Assembly (NCBI RefSeq): GCF_003820355.1
Contig: NZ_RPOK01000006.1
Location: 186,001-250,000 of the forward strand
From: Paralteromonas sediminis
GTDB lineage: Bacteria; Pseudomonadota; Gammaproteobacteria; Enterobacterales; Alteromonadaceae
Direction: 5' to 3'
DNA length: 64,000 bases
Shown here piece by piece: positions 33,969 through 42,527 of this stretch; the first letter of the stretch is position 1; each line of letters begins with the position of its first letter. The notes under the pieces are model-generated. The model was not told the DNA's origin. It saw only the letters and a program-made list of their open reading frames with translations, and searched no databases. A program made the translations under genes and the position numbers.

Positions 33969-35051
33969 TTATAATTCTTGGACAACCAGCATGGCAGCGC
34001 GCTGGTCAATTCTAAAGTCAAACGCTTTAAGCAGGTTCATTCCCAATAATCCCTCTGCTTGGTCAAAAGGATCGGTAGGAATGATAATGATGGTCAGGTC
34101 GCGAAATTCATAGTCACCTAACGATACCTTACTGAAGGTAACCATAGGTGCACGGATATTCCCTGCGGCTGTTTTCACGTCAAAAACACCTAAAAACTGA
34201 CTGTCGTATGTTTCACTGAGACGCTCATAAGTACGTGCCGATAGGGCGGAAATACTGGCTCCAGTATCTACCAGCATACGCACCGGAGTTTGTTCAACAA
34301 CGAGATCAACTAAAAACTGGTCGCCAGACCTAATGAGCGGGATCCGTTGGTTCGATTTTCCCGATGAGGTGCCTGTGTATTTATACTGGGCGTGGGCGAC
34401 GCCATTGTCGCTGGATTGGTTATAGGCAATGTCTCTGATGCGCTTTGCTTCGGGATCGTTCTCGTCTATTTCGGCAAGCGTATTTTCCATCAGAGTGTAA
34501 TTTTCCTGGCGTCCATAAGCTTCCGCTAATTGTAAGGTATAAAATTTATGTCCAGGCTTACGTTGAAATAAAGGCTCTAAAAACTGAGCAAGCAAGTCCC
34601 ATTGCTGTTCCTGTTTTAGGGGAGTAATGGCATGCTTGACTAAATTGTCTATTCTCCCCTGAATAAGGGTTTGGGTACTTCTGTCAATGGGACGATCTAG
34701 CAAGGTATAGTAATTTAAGATTGCATCGGGCAAGGGTTTAGTCTTTGCAAAATATTCGGCTTCCATAAGCAATAGTTCAGTGTTATTGGGAAGCGCGCGT
34801 AACGCATCATTAAGTCGACGACCTAATTCAACATACTCACCGTTCTTGAGTAGTCGCCTTAGTGGTTCTATGTCCAATTCTGCGCGAACTTCGGAGAATG
34901 GGCGATATTCATCTTCTTCCTGTTGTGATGCAGGTTTACTTTCTATCATTTCCAAAGGGGTGGTAGTTTTGCTCTTTCCGTACCAGAGGAATAGGTTAAA
35001 ACCCACTGATGCTAGCAGTATCACGATCAGCCAAATAGTGAGTTTATTCAT
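33969..35051 (-). CDS. Membrane-anchored retroviral-type aspartic protease
   Basis: The 360-residue protein has one N-terminal membrane helix (LTIWLIVILLASVGFNLFLW), a helical TPR-like region with NGEYVELGRRL and DPEAKRIRDIAYN, and a C-terminal clan AA aspartic protease domain. The catalytic DTGAS begins at about residue 262 (RMLVDTGASISALS), and GLLGMNLLKAFDFRID is the family end motif. It should act as a homodimer in the periplasm; the target is unknown. It overlaps the acyl-CoA thioesterase gene by four bases, making the last member of a three-gene operon. Confidence 0.82.
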   Translation of the reverse strand: MNKLTIWLIVILLASVGFNLFLWYGKSKTTTPLEMIESKPASQQEEDEYRPFSEVRAELDIEPLRRLLKNGEYVELGRRLNDALRALPNNTELLLMEAEYFAKTKPLPDAILNYYTLLDRPIDRSTQTLIQGRIDNLVKHAITPLKQEQQWDLLAQFLEPLFQRKPGHKFYTLQLAEAYGRQENYTLMENTLAEIDENDPEAKRIRDIAYNQSSDNGVAHAQYKYTGTSSGKSNQRIPLIRSGDQFLVDLVVEQTPVRMLVDTGASISALSARTYERLSETYDSQFLGVFDVKTAAGNIRAPMVTFSKVSLGDYEFRDLTIIIIPTDPFDQAEGLLGMNLLKAFDFRIDQRAAMLVVQEL

Positions 35052-35497
35052 GCCTCTATCCTAATTAATGCACTACCATATATATCGCGAAACACTTCTG
35101 GCATCCTTGCAGGTTTACCCGTTGATAAGGTGGTACAGACAAACGTTGTTTGCGCTTTATACACGGTGGACTGTCTTTTCTTACAAATGTACTGAAAATC
35201 GCGCGTCAACGTAAGCCTATTATCACATCCTGTTATCCATGTTGCACACAGCACAATGTCATTTTCAAGGCAAGGCTGCAAATATTTTACCTTGTGTTCA
35301 TGCACAACCATGGCGCGGTCAAGCTTTTGGTAATCGTTAAAGGATAATCCCAACGCTTGTGAATGTGCCCAAGCAAGTTTTTCTTGTTGCGCGATGTAAG
35401 CCACATTGTTGACATGCTGGTAATGGTCTAGATGGGACTTATCTATTATCCAGGTCTCGATGTGTGGAGTGGGAAAATACCAATTCATGCCGCTCAC
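35048..35497 (-). CDS. Acyl-CoA thioesterase, 4HBT/YbgC type
   Basis: The 149-residue hotdog protein carries the 4HBT motif: HLDHYQHVNNVAYIAQQEKLAW holds the D-x-x-x-H-V-N-N-x-x-Y pattern with the catalytic aspartate, followed by the beta strands around VHEHKVKYLQP. Such enzymes release fatty acids from acyl-CoA in the cytoplasm. GTG 35497 overlaps the previous stop as GTGA; ATG 35488 is an alternative. It lies between an FFxxELYG-motif gene and the aspartic protease gene, all coupled. Confidence 0.84.
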   Translation of the reverse strand: MSGMNWYFPTPHIETWIIDKSHLDHYQHVNNVAYIAQQEKLAWAHSQALGLSFNDYQKLDRAMVVHEHKVKYLQPCLENDIVLCATWITGCDNRLTLTRDFQYICKKRQSTVYKAQTTFVCTTLSTGKPARMPEVFRDIYGSALIRIEA

Positions 35498-36207
35498 ACT
35501 TCGGGAATGGGATTATTTGTTGCGAGACAGACTGACTCATCTAACAGTGCATGCATAATTTCGCGTTCTTTACTCAAAACGGGATTAATGAAATCGTGGA
35601 CATCGCCAATTTTCTTGAAGGACTGAAAACCCTGCTCTAAAAATTCATGTAATGAGAGCAGTCCAGCAAGTTGAGCCGGCTTTCTGGCCAGTTTGATGAT
35701 CATCGATACCCCCCTGATATGAACTACGTCGGCCAGTTGTTCGCCCAAATGATAGATAATGTCAATTTGTCGCTTACGATCGTCAAGTCTATTACTTTTG
35801 CGGTACGCCGTCGCATAGTTAAACGCATTTAACGGGCCATCCAAGTGATTTATCAGGTCCAAATCCAGATCAAAAGACAGGGTGTTGACGGCAACGGCAT
35901 CTTTCAGTGCCAACATGGCCTTTTCAGGCAAGACGGCGGCAAGTTTTGGAACTACTCTGGCGAGGTCGGCATCTCTTTGACTAAAATCTTTAGGGCCGTA
36001 TAGTTCGTCCACGAAAAACTGCATTGCTGCTTGATACCGTGACTCCTTAGCCAGTGTGTCGTGCGTGACAAGTAGACGAGCACACTGCCATTCCTGTAAG
36101 CGTTTAACCGGCTCCAGAGTACCCATTTTTTCGGCCAATTCTCTCTGTGCTTGTATCCGCCTAAGGTCAGCAATAATGATGTCGGCGATTGATGACAATG
36201 AAAACAT
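35494..36207 (-). CDS. Conserved hypothetical protein with FFVDELYG motif
   Basis: The 237-residue protein is nearly all helical, with no membrane segment. The segment RYQAAMQFFVDELYGPKDFS resembles the FFLEELY-motif proteins seen in gammaproteobacteria; otherwise I recognise no domain. Its stop overlaps the thioesterase start (GTGA), so it is the first gene of the operon with the thioesterase and the aspartic protease. A lipid-related role would be guessed only from the neighbour. It diverges from epmC across about 105 bases. Confidence 0.65.
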   Translation of the reverse strand: MFSLSSIADIIIADLRRIQAQRELAEKMGTLEPVKRLQEWQCARLLVTHDTLAKESRYQAAMQFFVDELYGPKDFSQRDADLARVVPKLAAVLPEKAMLALKDAVAVNTLSFDLDLDLINHLDGPLNAFNYATAYRKSNRLDDRKRQIDIIYHLGEQLADVVHIRGVSMIIKLARKPAQLAGLLSLHEFLEQGFQSFKKIGDVHDFINPVLSKEREIMHALLDESVCLATNNPIPEV

Positions 36208-36312
36208 TCCTGTTACAACTCATGCCCGATAGCATAGCGGAAAGTGGGGTTAATTTGCTACACTCTCGCGCCATTAACCATTACATCGCTTGAAACGTGA
36301 ATAGAAACGGCA

Positions 36313-36849
36313 ATGCACGAACATAACAACGTCGAAAGGTTGATTGCGCTGTTCAATCGTACCTTTAGCGCCTACAACACACGCCTGATTAAAGGCGAAG
36401 GTGAACCCGTCTATATACCTGCCAATGAAACAGTGCCTTATCATCGCATAGAGTTCGCCCATGGCTTTTTTGCAAGCGCATTGCATGAGGTTGCTCACTG
36501 GTGCATTGCGGGTGCATCGCGGCGATTGCTGGAAGACTATGGGTACTGGTATTGCCCGGATGGTAGGGACCATTTGCAACAAAAGGCGTTTGAATCAGTG
36601 GAAATAAAGCCTCAAGCACTGGAATGGGCGTTTTCTCTCGCCAGTGGACAACCGTTTCGGGTCAGTACAGATAATCTGGATGGTGCAGAGCCCGATAGAG
36701 AAACATTCACCAGCAATGTCAAAAGTCAACTACTTACCTATATGGCTGAAGGATTTCCTCCTAGAGCCGCAATCTTTATTCGGGCGTTGGAGACAGAATT
36801 TAACAGACCACAAATAGGCGAACATTCTCTGATGGAGTGTGCTGCATGA
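36313..36849 (+). CDS. epmC: Elongation factor P hydroxylase EpmC (YfcM)
   Basis: The 178-residue protein matches YfcM: an N-terminal LFNRTF helix, the metal-binding HEVAHW (His58, His62) within FASALHEVAHWCIAG, and DYGYWYCPDGRDHLQQKAFE further on. EpmC hydroxylates the lysyl-lysine made by EpmA/EpmB on elongation factor P. The genes epmA and epmB are not in this window. Its stop overlaps the next start by three bases (ATGA). The order epmC...yfcL-mnmC-fabB matches E. coli apart from the inserted kinase-like gene and FlgO cluster. Confidence 0.9.
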   Translation: MHEHNNVERLIALFNRTFSAYNTRLIKGEGEPVYIPANETVPYHRIEFAHGFFASALHEVAHWCIAGASRRLLEDYGYWYCPDGRDHLQQKAFESVEIKPQALEWAFSLASGQPFRVSTDNLDGAEPDRETFTSNVKSQLLTYMAEGFPPRAAIFIRALETEFNRPQIGEHSLMECAA

Positions 36850-37982
36850 GTGTCCGACGGTTTAAATTAGGACTCATTGTTAATCCCTATGCCGGTATCG
36901 GAGGTGCATTGGCGCTCAAGGGAAGTGACGGACAAGAGATTCGACAGAAAGCGCTGTTGGCCGGTGCTAAAAAACTGGCTAACGAAAAAACGGGCAGAGC
37001 ACTAAAACAGTTATTGGCTGACAAAGCGTCTATTGACATCTACACAGCGTCTGCAGAAATGGGTGAAACCATTGCCAAAAGTATGGGATTTGAAACCCAC
37101 TGTGTGTACTACCAGGCCAACCCTCAAACAGAGCCTCAAGACACTGTTAATGCAGCGCGCGCATTAGTGGAACAGCAGATTGATTTACTTTTATTTGCAG
37201 GTGGCGATGGCACGGCAAGGAATATCTTTGACGAAGTGGGGCTGTCTACACCTGTTATCGGCGTGCCTGCCGGATGCAAAATCCATTCTGGTGTCTATGC
37301 AGTGACACCCGGCGCGGCTGGTGAAGTGGTACAAAAAATGGTGCGCGGTGAAATTGTCAGTGAAGTGGTGGGTGAAGTGAAAGACATTGATGAGCACGCG
37401 TTCAGAGATGGCGTTGTGCGTGCACAGTACTACGGTGAAATGCGTGTACCTCATGCGCTCATGTATGTGCAATCGGTTAAAATGGGTGGTAAAGAAAGTG
37501 ATGAGCTTGTGCTTGATGACATCATTGCTGAGGTTGAATCTGAAATGGAAGAGTACCCAGATCACTACTTTGTTATGGGTTCGGGATCAACAGTTGCAGC
37601 CCTAATGGCGTCTTTGGCATTGCCCAATACATTACTCGGTGTAGATGTGGTTTTCCAAGGACAGCGGGTGCTAACTGATGCAACCGCTGAACAGCTTGAA
37701 GCCTTGGTAGCTCAATACCCGAATAAGATAAAGGGTGTTATTACCCTTATAGGCGGTCAAGGACATGTTTTTGGGCGGGGTAACCAGCAACTTAGCCCTG
37801 CCTTTATACGTGCCGTTGGCAAACAGAACTTTTATGTTTTAGCCAGTAAAAGCAAACTCGAAACGTTAAACGGCAGACCCCTGCGCGTAGATACCGGTGA
37901 CGAGGATCTCGATGCTGCATTACAGGGGCCGCTATCGATTATCACCGGATACAAAGACAGAGTACTTTACCCCATCGCATAA
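36846..37982 (+). CDS. ATP-NAD kinase family protein
   Basis: From ATG 36846 the product is 378 residues. It shows the NAD-kinase/diacylglycerol-kinase fold with GLIVNPYAGIGGALALKGSD at the N-terminus and the phosphate-binding GGDGT at 119-123 (LLLFAGGDGTARNIFD). The second half (VVGEVKDIDEHAFRDG; TLIGGQGHVFGRGNQQL) fits the larger ATP-NAD kinase-like group found beside other metabolic genes, not the classical 290-residue NadK. It may phosphorylate NAD or a related dinucleotide; activity is unproven. It is translationally coupled to epmC. Confidence 0.78.
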   Translation: MSVRRFKLGLIVNPYAGIGGALALKGSDGQEIRQKALLAGAKKLANEKTGRALKQLLADKASIDIYTASAEMGETIAKSMGFETHCVYYQANPQTEPQDTVNAARALVEQQIDLLLFAGGDGTARNIFDEVGLSTPVIGVPAGCKIHSGVYAVTPGAAGEVVQKMVRGEIVSEVVGEVKDIDEHAFRDGVVRAQYYGEMRVPHALMYVQSVKMGGKESDELVLDDIIAEVESEMEEYPDHYFVMGSGSTVAALMASLALPNTLLGVDVVFQGQRVLTDATAEQLEALVAQYPNKIKGVITLIGGQGHVFGRGNQQLSPAFIRAVGKQNFYVLASKSKLETLNGRPLRVDTGDEDLDAALQGPLSIITGYKDRVLYPIA

Positions 37983-37991
37983 GGAGAACCG

Positions 37992-38300
37992 TTGTTGCAA
38001 AACTCACCCAATATAGCTGCATTTGAAGCGCACGTTTTGGCCATTGAAGCCGATTTAGACGGCGTAGTTGACACCGGAACCGATGATGATTTATTTATTG
38101 CCAGTTATTTGCAAGGACATGTGGCCGTTGTAGCCAAGCCCATGGAAGTTCAGCCTGATGCTAATCTGATTAAGCTCGATCAGGCAATAATGCGCAGTCT
38201 TGAGGAGGCATTTGACAACAATGAACTAGACGTAGTCGATCAGGAAAAAGTGATTGCTTTGTGGCAAAGCTTGCTCAGTAAACGCCAGTTAAATAAATAA
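37992..38300 (+). CDS. yfcL: YfcL family protein
   Basis: The 102-residue protein aligns with E. coli YfcL: TDDDLFIASYLQGHVAVV, then ANLIKLDQAIMRSLEEAF and NELDVVDQEKVIALW. Function is unknown. It starts at TTG (37992, or TTG 37995) behind AAGGAG at 37981-37986, an unusual but well-supported start. It follows the kinase-like gene by nine bases and so probably belongs to the epmC operon. In E. coli it also lies between epmC and mnmC. Confidence 0.85.
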   Translation: MLQNSPNIAAFEAHVLAIEADLDGVVDTGTDDDLFIASYLQGHVAVVAKPMEVQPDANLIKLDQAIMRSLEEAFDNNELDVVDQEKVIALWQSLLSKRQLNK

Positions 38301-38421
38301 ATTGGCAATGTTTTGCCGCCTCTCTACACGCAAGGTAAGTTAAAGCGAGCCGTTGGCGTCTTCAACAATGAGGCACGATTTTTGCGAGTCCGCTATTATA
38401 GATTATTGGCGGAATACGATT

Positions 38422-39066
38422 ATGCGACCTCTGTTTACTTCGATGGCAACGTTTGTCAGCTGGTTTTGTTTGTTTGTCGTGGTATGGGGCCTGTTAGGTT
38501 GTGCGAGCCAGGAAGACATGAACCTACAGGCCGCTACGTCTTCTCGGGACCCAGTTCCACCTCTTGGCAATGTGGAATATCATACCTTCCAGTTGGCCAA
38601 TGAACTTTTTTCTCAGGTGCAGCCAGCCAGACAAACCCGTTATGCGGTCGTCGGCTTTGTGCCCATTCCTACTCATAAATTCGATGCTGACAACAATCAT
38701 CCACTACAGTTGCTAGGACATCAAATAAGGGAAGGGATGATAACAGAAGCGACAAAACGCGGATTCACCGCTCAAGAATTTTTAATAAGTAGCGATATAA
38801 AGTTAACAGCAGTGGATGACCGCGTGCTATCCCGCAGCGTTGACGAATTGTCAAATGTGCAACGGGTGGACTATTACATTACGGGAACGATACTGCATCA
38901 GCAGGAAGGCGCAGTAGTTAATGCCAGGATTGTCCATGTTAGGAATAAGGAAGTTGTTGCGGCAGCAACACGCTTCTTTCCTGGCACGCTTTTTTGGCGT
39001 GAAGAGCAGGTTACCACCAGACAAGGGCGGCTTTACCGAATGGCAAAGTCAGATCCCCAACAGTAA
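38422..39066 (+). CDS. FlgO-like lipoprotein 1
   Basis: From ATG 38422 the protein has 214 residues: a hydrophobic signal with lipobox LLGC (Cys27) and a FlgO domain (YAVVGFVPIP, LGHQIREGMITEATKRG, VDYYITGTILHQQEGAVVNARIV). Vibrio FlgO is an outer-membrane lipoprotein needed with FlgP and FlgT for flagellar stability. It is the first of three adjacent paralogous genes; no flagellar genes are seen in the window, so a role outside the flagellum is possible. Confidence 0.8.
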   Translation: MRPLFTSMATFVSWFCLFVVVWGLLGCASQEDMNLQAATSSRDPVPPLGNVEYHTFQLANELFSQVQPARQTRYAVVGFVPIPTHKFDADNNHPLQLLGHQIREGMITEATKRGFTAQEFLISSDIKLTAVDDRVLSRSVDELSNVQRVDYYITGTILHQQEGAVVNARIVHVRNKEVVAAATRFFPGTLFWREEQVTTRQGRLYRMAKSDPQQ

Positions 39067-39084
39067 AAAGAGTTGAGTAGGACC

Positions 39085-39831
39085 ATGAATCAAAAATTTG
39101 CCAGGTATCTATTATGTGCCGGTGTTGCCACTTTAGCTGCATGCACCACGTATGATGGCGAACAGGCTGAATCCTTATCAGCCAAGCCTCAGCTCAATGT
39201 TATTGATATTACAACGGTAGATTCAGACGGAGGTATGCATTACAGCAAACCAAATTATGATCAAGAGGATAACTTCGGTGCGCCGGGACAACCACCGCTT
39301 TATTCCAGTGTTCAAGGGGCTTATAAGGGAAGACCGTTAACCAAGCACGTCGGAGATTATGTGCAAAACCTGACTCAGGACTTGGTCTCCAATATGGACT
39401 ATGTTACTCAGAAAACGCCGATTGGTGTTACGCATTTCGCTTTATTGGACAGTGATTTACAGCAAACAAATTTACTCGGCCGGCAAATGGCTGAGTCGTT
39501 TATGCATGAGTTTCACAAATTTCGTATACCTGTTATCGACTTTAAGACCACAGAGTATATCCGCGTGACTGATCAGGGCGATTTTGTGCTGACAAGAGAT
39601 TATTTAGAGCTCGATAATGCGGCAGCGATCCAATATGTGCTAACAGGAACAATGGCCAAACACCAAGGTGGCTATTTTATCAATGCCAGACTGATTGGTA
39701 TGCAGTCGAGAGCCGTAGTGGCGTCGGCGCAAACGCTGATCCCCTTCTATGTGGTTGATGCCATCATTCCCAGTGATCTGGATTCAATGAGCACCATGCA
39801 GGATGGCATTAAGCTGTCTCAGGGCGAGTAA
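39085..39831 (+). CDS. FlgO-like lipoprotein 2
   Basis: From ATG 39085 the product is 248 residues with a lipobox (LAACTT, Cys20) and a FlgO domain shifted toward the C-terminus (THFALLDSDLQQTNLLGRQM, then AIQYVLTGTMAKHQGGYFINARLI). It has a longer, less ordered N-terminal linker than its neighbours. A TTG at 39073 is an alternative start. It begins 18 bases after paralog 1 and ends one base before paralog 3, so the three are one operon. Confidence 0.8.
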   Translation: MNQKFARYLLCAGVATLAACTTYDGEQAESLSAKPQLNVIDITTVDSDGGMHYSKPNYDQEDNFGAPGQPPLYSSVQGAYKGRPLTKHVGDYVQNLTQDLVSNMDYVTQKTPIGVTHFALLDSDLQQTNLLGRQMAESFMHEFHKFRIPVIDFKTTEYIRVTDQGDFVLTRDYLELDNAAAIQYVLTGTMAKHQGGYFINARLIGMQSRAVVASAQTLIPFYVVDAIIPSDLDSMSTMQDGIKLSQGE

Positions 39832-39832
39832 G

Positions 39833-40510
39833 ATGATTGACGTTTATCGTTTTCTTTCACTTGTTGCTGTGGGGGCAACCCTTAGTGCATGCAGCACATT
39901 GGTGCCTCATGTTTACCAGCCAGTTCATGAGTCAAATATCGTTAATGATACTGCTGCAATTTCTGAACAGCTGGCGGCGGAAAAAGGACTGGATTATCGA
40001 CCGGAAACCTCCGAATCAATTGACGCTGATGTAGTTGCTTTTGGCAGACCAAAAACCGTGCACAAATATGTGGACGATTATGCTGACCAATTAGCCATGT
40101 TACTGATGGAGCGTGCTTTTTTACTCAAACAAAGCGACAAAATAGCAGTCGCCAGTTTTGTCCGCTTTAATCGCTCATTAAGAGAACCTACTGTCTTTGG
40201 CAATCGTTTGGCGGAGGCACTTGGCATAGAGTTACAGCAATATGGCATGTCCATTATAGAAACCAAACTTACGAAAGATTACGCCATTACCCATTACGGT
40301 GACCTGGCGTTGTCACGCAACGTTAAGCATTTACCAAGAGAACTTAATGTTGATTATATACTCACTGGCACCTTGATAGAGCGCGGTGAGGGGGTAACGG
40401 TTAATGCGAGAATTGTTTCTATTGATTCACAGTCAGTGGCGGCAGCAGCCAGTTTGTACATCCCGCAATTTATTGTGTCTAACGAACATTTTTACATTCA
40501 TGGACGCTAA
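39833..40510 (+). CDS. FlgO-like lipoprotein 3
   Basis: From ATG 39833 the protein is 225 residues with lipobox LSAC (Cys20) and FlgO domain (KIAVASFVRFNRSL, FGNRLAEALGIELQQYG, NVDYILTGTLIERGEGVTVNARIVS). Percent identity to the other two is low apart from these blocks, so the triplication is old or the genes diverged fast. It ends four bases inside the convergent mnmC gene. Confidence 0.8.
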   Translation: MIDVYRFLSLVAVGATLSACSTLVPHVYQPVHESNIVNDTAAISEQLAAEKGLDYRPETSESIDADVVAFGRPKTVHKYVDDYADQLAMLLMERAFLLKQSDKIAVASFVRFNRSLREPTVFGNRLAEALGIELQQYGMSIIETKLTKDYAITHYGDLALSRNVKHLPRELNVDYILTGTLIERGEGVTVNARIVSIDSQSVAAAASLYIPQFIVSNEHFYIHGR

Positions 40511-42396
40511 TCAGGCGCATAACGCTCTGGCGAGACTGCCTCGACAAGAACTTTACTGAGTGGCACAGGTTGCTGCGTTAACTTACTTGCCAGTATTTCT
40601 GACATCAAGGGAGCAGTGGTCAGTCCTCGCGAGCCCAAACCACTCAAAATGCTGACGTGACTGTCTATACCTTTTTCAACAAGTTTACCTACTATAGGCT
40701 GATGATCCGGCAATGACATTCGGACCGATGCGCGTCCTGTTTGGTCAAATTGTAGTGTGCTGGCCCATTGCGAAGCAGACAACGCTTTTTGATGAACCTC
40801 CCTGTTCATCTGCTCTTCCTCAATTCTGTATGTGGTGTCAGTATCTTGCCTGACATACGTTGACCCCAGTGCATGGCGCTGCTGATATACCGGTGTTAAA
40901 TAACCCTTATGGCAAACCACAGTTTGCAATTTGTTCAGTGGTGACTGCGTAGGAAGGTATTCCACCTGACCTCTTGTACGCCTGAACGGCAACGACGTAA
41001 TGGCGTCTGTTAAATGAGACTCCGCGCCCGTGCAGAGCACTAAATGATCGTAGGTGGCGCTTGAAACGTCAGTATTGATGATTACCCCGTGGGCAGTCGA
41101 CGTGATACTGTTTACTCTTGTTTTGTCTACCAGCCTGAAACGTCCACTTGATTCACAGGCCTGAACTAGTGCGTTAACCAGCTCGGGTGGGCAGATCCAA
41201 CCGCCATGCGGAAAATATAGGGCTGGATAGTGTAAATCGATTCCCGTTATCTCCGCTGTACGATCAGCCTGTAAACCTCTTACTAACGAGTCTGGCCAAA
41301 CGCTATTTGATAACAATTTTGTCTGGCGCTTTATAGTTTGGTCTGAGAAAGCAAGCTGTACTACACCACACCAGTCATGCGCAAAATGAAACCCGGCATC
41401 AAGTAGCTGCCTGTATCGTTGAATAGCAAAAAGGAAGCTGTGTGCCTGTATCCTGGCTGCGTGACTGCCTTGTGCATGTAACTGTGGGTAAAAACCGCCT
41501 TGCGCATTGCCTGATGCTCCACTGGCCAATTGTTTGTCGCAAAATAAGGTAACCTGAAGCCCTTTTTGGATTAATGCATAGGCCATGTTTGCACCCGCAA
41601 GTCCTCCGCCTATGACAGCGATGTGTTCAGGTATGCTGGTTCGCATCTTTGGTTCACTTTTAGACTCTGTTGTACTTAATTCGCCTCGCAGCATTTCTCT
41701 CTTACGGCCAAACCCCGGGGATTTATGCATAGTGAAACCCGCGTCAATTAACCCTCTCCGCACAAATCCTGCCGCTGTGAATGTTGCTACTGTGGCTGAA
41801 GCTTTGGATAGTCGAGCCATATTGTCAAACAAGCTCTGACGCCACATCTGCGGGTTTTTGCTCGGTGCAAAACCGTCCAGAAACCAAGCGTCGACAAGGC
41901 CGTCATCCTTTATGTCCCATTGCGCCATCACATCATCGACGTCACCGAGCCATAAATCTAAGGTAACCTGCGGAAAAACCAGTCTGTGAGCACCAGCTAA
42001 GTCAATCGGATACTGGTTTACGAGCATGTCTGCGTAGATGGCAAGAGACGGATGCTTAGCCAGTGCATCTGATAAGTCTGTAACTGTTAAAGGAAATTTT
42101 TCACAGGACAATATAGTTAGTGTTTTCAGCGGAGCTTGGGGAAACTGCTGACGGAACGTTAAAAAAGTTGCAATCGTTAGCAAACAGTTTAGGCCTGTGC
42201 CAAATCCAGTCTCTGCAATACAGAAGTGTGGTTGTTGCCATGTTTGCCAGCGTGACACCAGAGCATTGCCGTTTAGGAAAACATGCTCGGTTTCGGCCAG
42301 TCCATCGTCATTTGAGAAATATACATCATCAAAGGCGTCTGCTACAGGGGTACCGCTTTCGTTAAAGCGAACTTTGGCGGGTTGAATTTTCATCAT
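40507..42396 (-). CDS. mnmC: Bifunctional tRNA mnm5s2U methyltransferase/FAD oxidoreductase MnmC
   Basis: The 629-residue fusion has an N-terminal SAM methyltransferase domain (AETGFGTGLNCLLTI; the family block DAWFLDGFAPSKNPQMW) and a C-terminal FAD oxidoreductase (HIAVIGGGLAGANMAYAL from about residue 258; then SGASGNAQGGFYPQLHA). MnmC converts cmnm5s2U34 to nm5 and then mnm5s2U in tRNAs. The length equals the family (E. coli 668). It diverges from fabB as in E. coli. ATGs at 42396 and 42393 both exist. Confidence 0.94.
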   Translation of the reverse strand: MMKIQPAKVRFNESGTPVADAFDDVYFSNDDGLAETEHVFLNGNALVSRWQTWQQPHFCIAETGFGTGLNCLLTIATFLTFRQQFPQAPLKTLTILSCEKFPLTVTDLSDALAKHPSLAIYADMLVNQYPIDLAGAHRLVFPQVTLDLWLGDVDDVMAQWDIKDDGLVDAWFLDGFAPSKNPQMWRQSLFDNMARLSKASATVATFTAAGFVRRGLIDAGFTMHKSPGFGRKREMLRGELSTTESKSEPKMRTSIPEHIAVIGGGLAGANMAYALIQKGLQVTLFCDKQLASGASGNAQGGFYPQLHAQGSHAARIQAHSFLFAIQRYRQLLDAGFHFAHDWCGVVQLAFSDQTIKRQTKLLSNSVWPDSLVRGLQADRTAEITGIDLHYPALYFPHGGWICPPELVNALVQACESSGRFRLVDKTRVNSITSTAHGVIINTDVSSATYDHLVLCTGAESHLTDAITSLPFRRTRGQVEYLPTQSPLNKLQTVVCHKGYLTPVYQQRHALGSTYVRQDTDTTYRIEEEQMNREVHQKALSASQWASTLQFDQTGRASVRMSLPDHQPIVGKLVEKGIDSHVSILSGLGSRGLTTAPLMSEILASKLTQQPVPLSKVLVEAVSPERYAPD

Positions 42397-42450
42397 TTAG
42401 GAGGACCGACTACTTTAATCTGGGTTGCAATATTATGAGCATTGATTCAC

Positions 42451-42468
42451 AGTGTACACTTGTACGCT
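42451..42468. promoter_or_regulatory. FabR-type operator before fabB
   Basis: AGTGTACACTTGTACGCT is an almost perfect palindrome (AGYGTACA, two bases, TGTACGCT) and matches the E. coli FabR operator pattern as I recall it. It lies 60 bases before the fabB ATG, in the gap divergent from mnmC. FabR represses unsaturated fatty acid synthesis genes in E. coli. Confidence 0.7.
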
Positions 42469-42527
42469 GAAATGAGAATAAACCTCGTAATGCTACGATT
42501 TCACAACAAATTTGCAAAGGGTAACAT

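Noticed and set aside
38303-38318. TGGCAATGTTTTGCC before the FlgO cluster as a sigma-54 promoter
   Set aside because: The GG-GC spacing is nine, not ten, bases, and the sequence is better explained as a small hairpin after yfcL.
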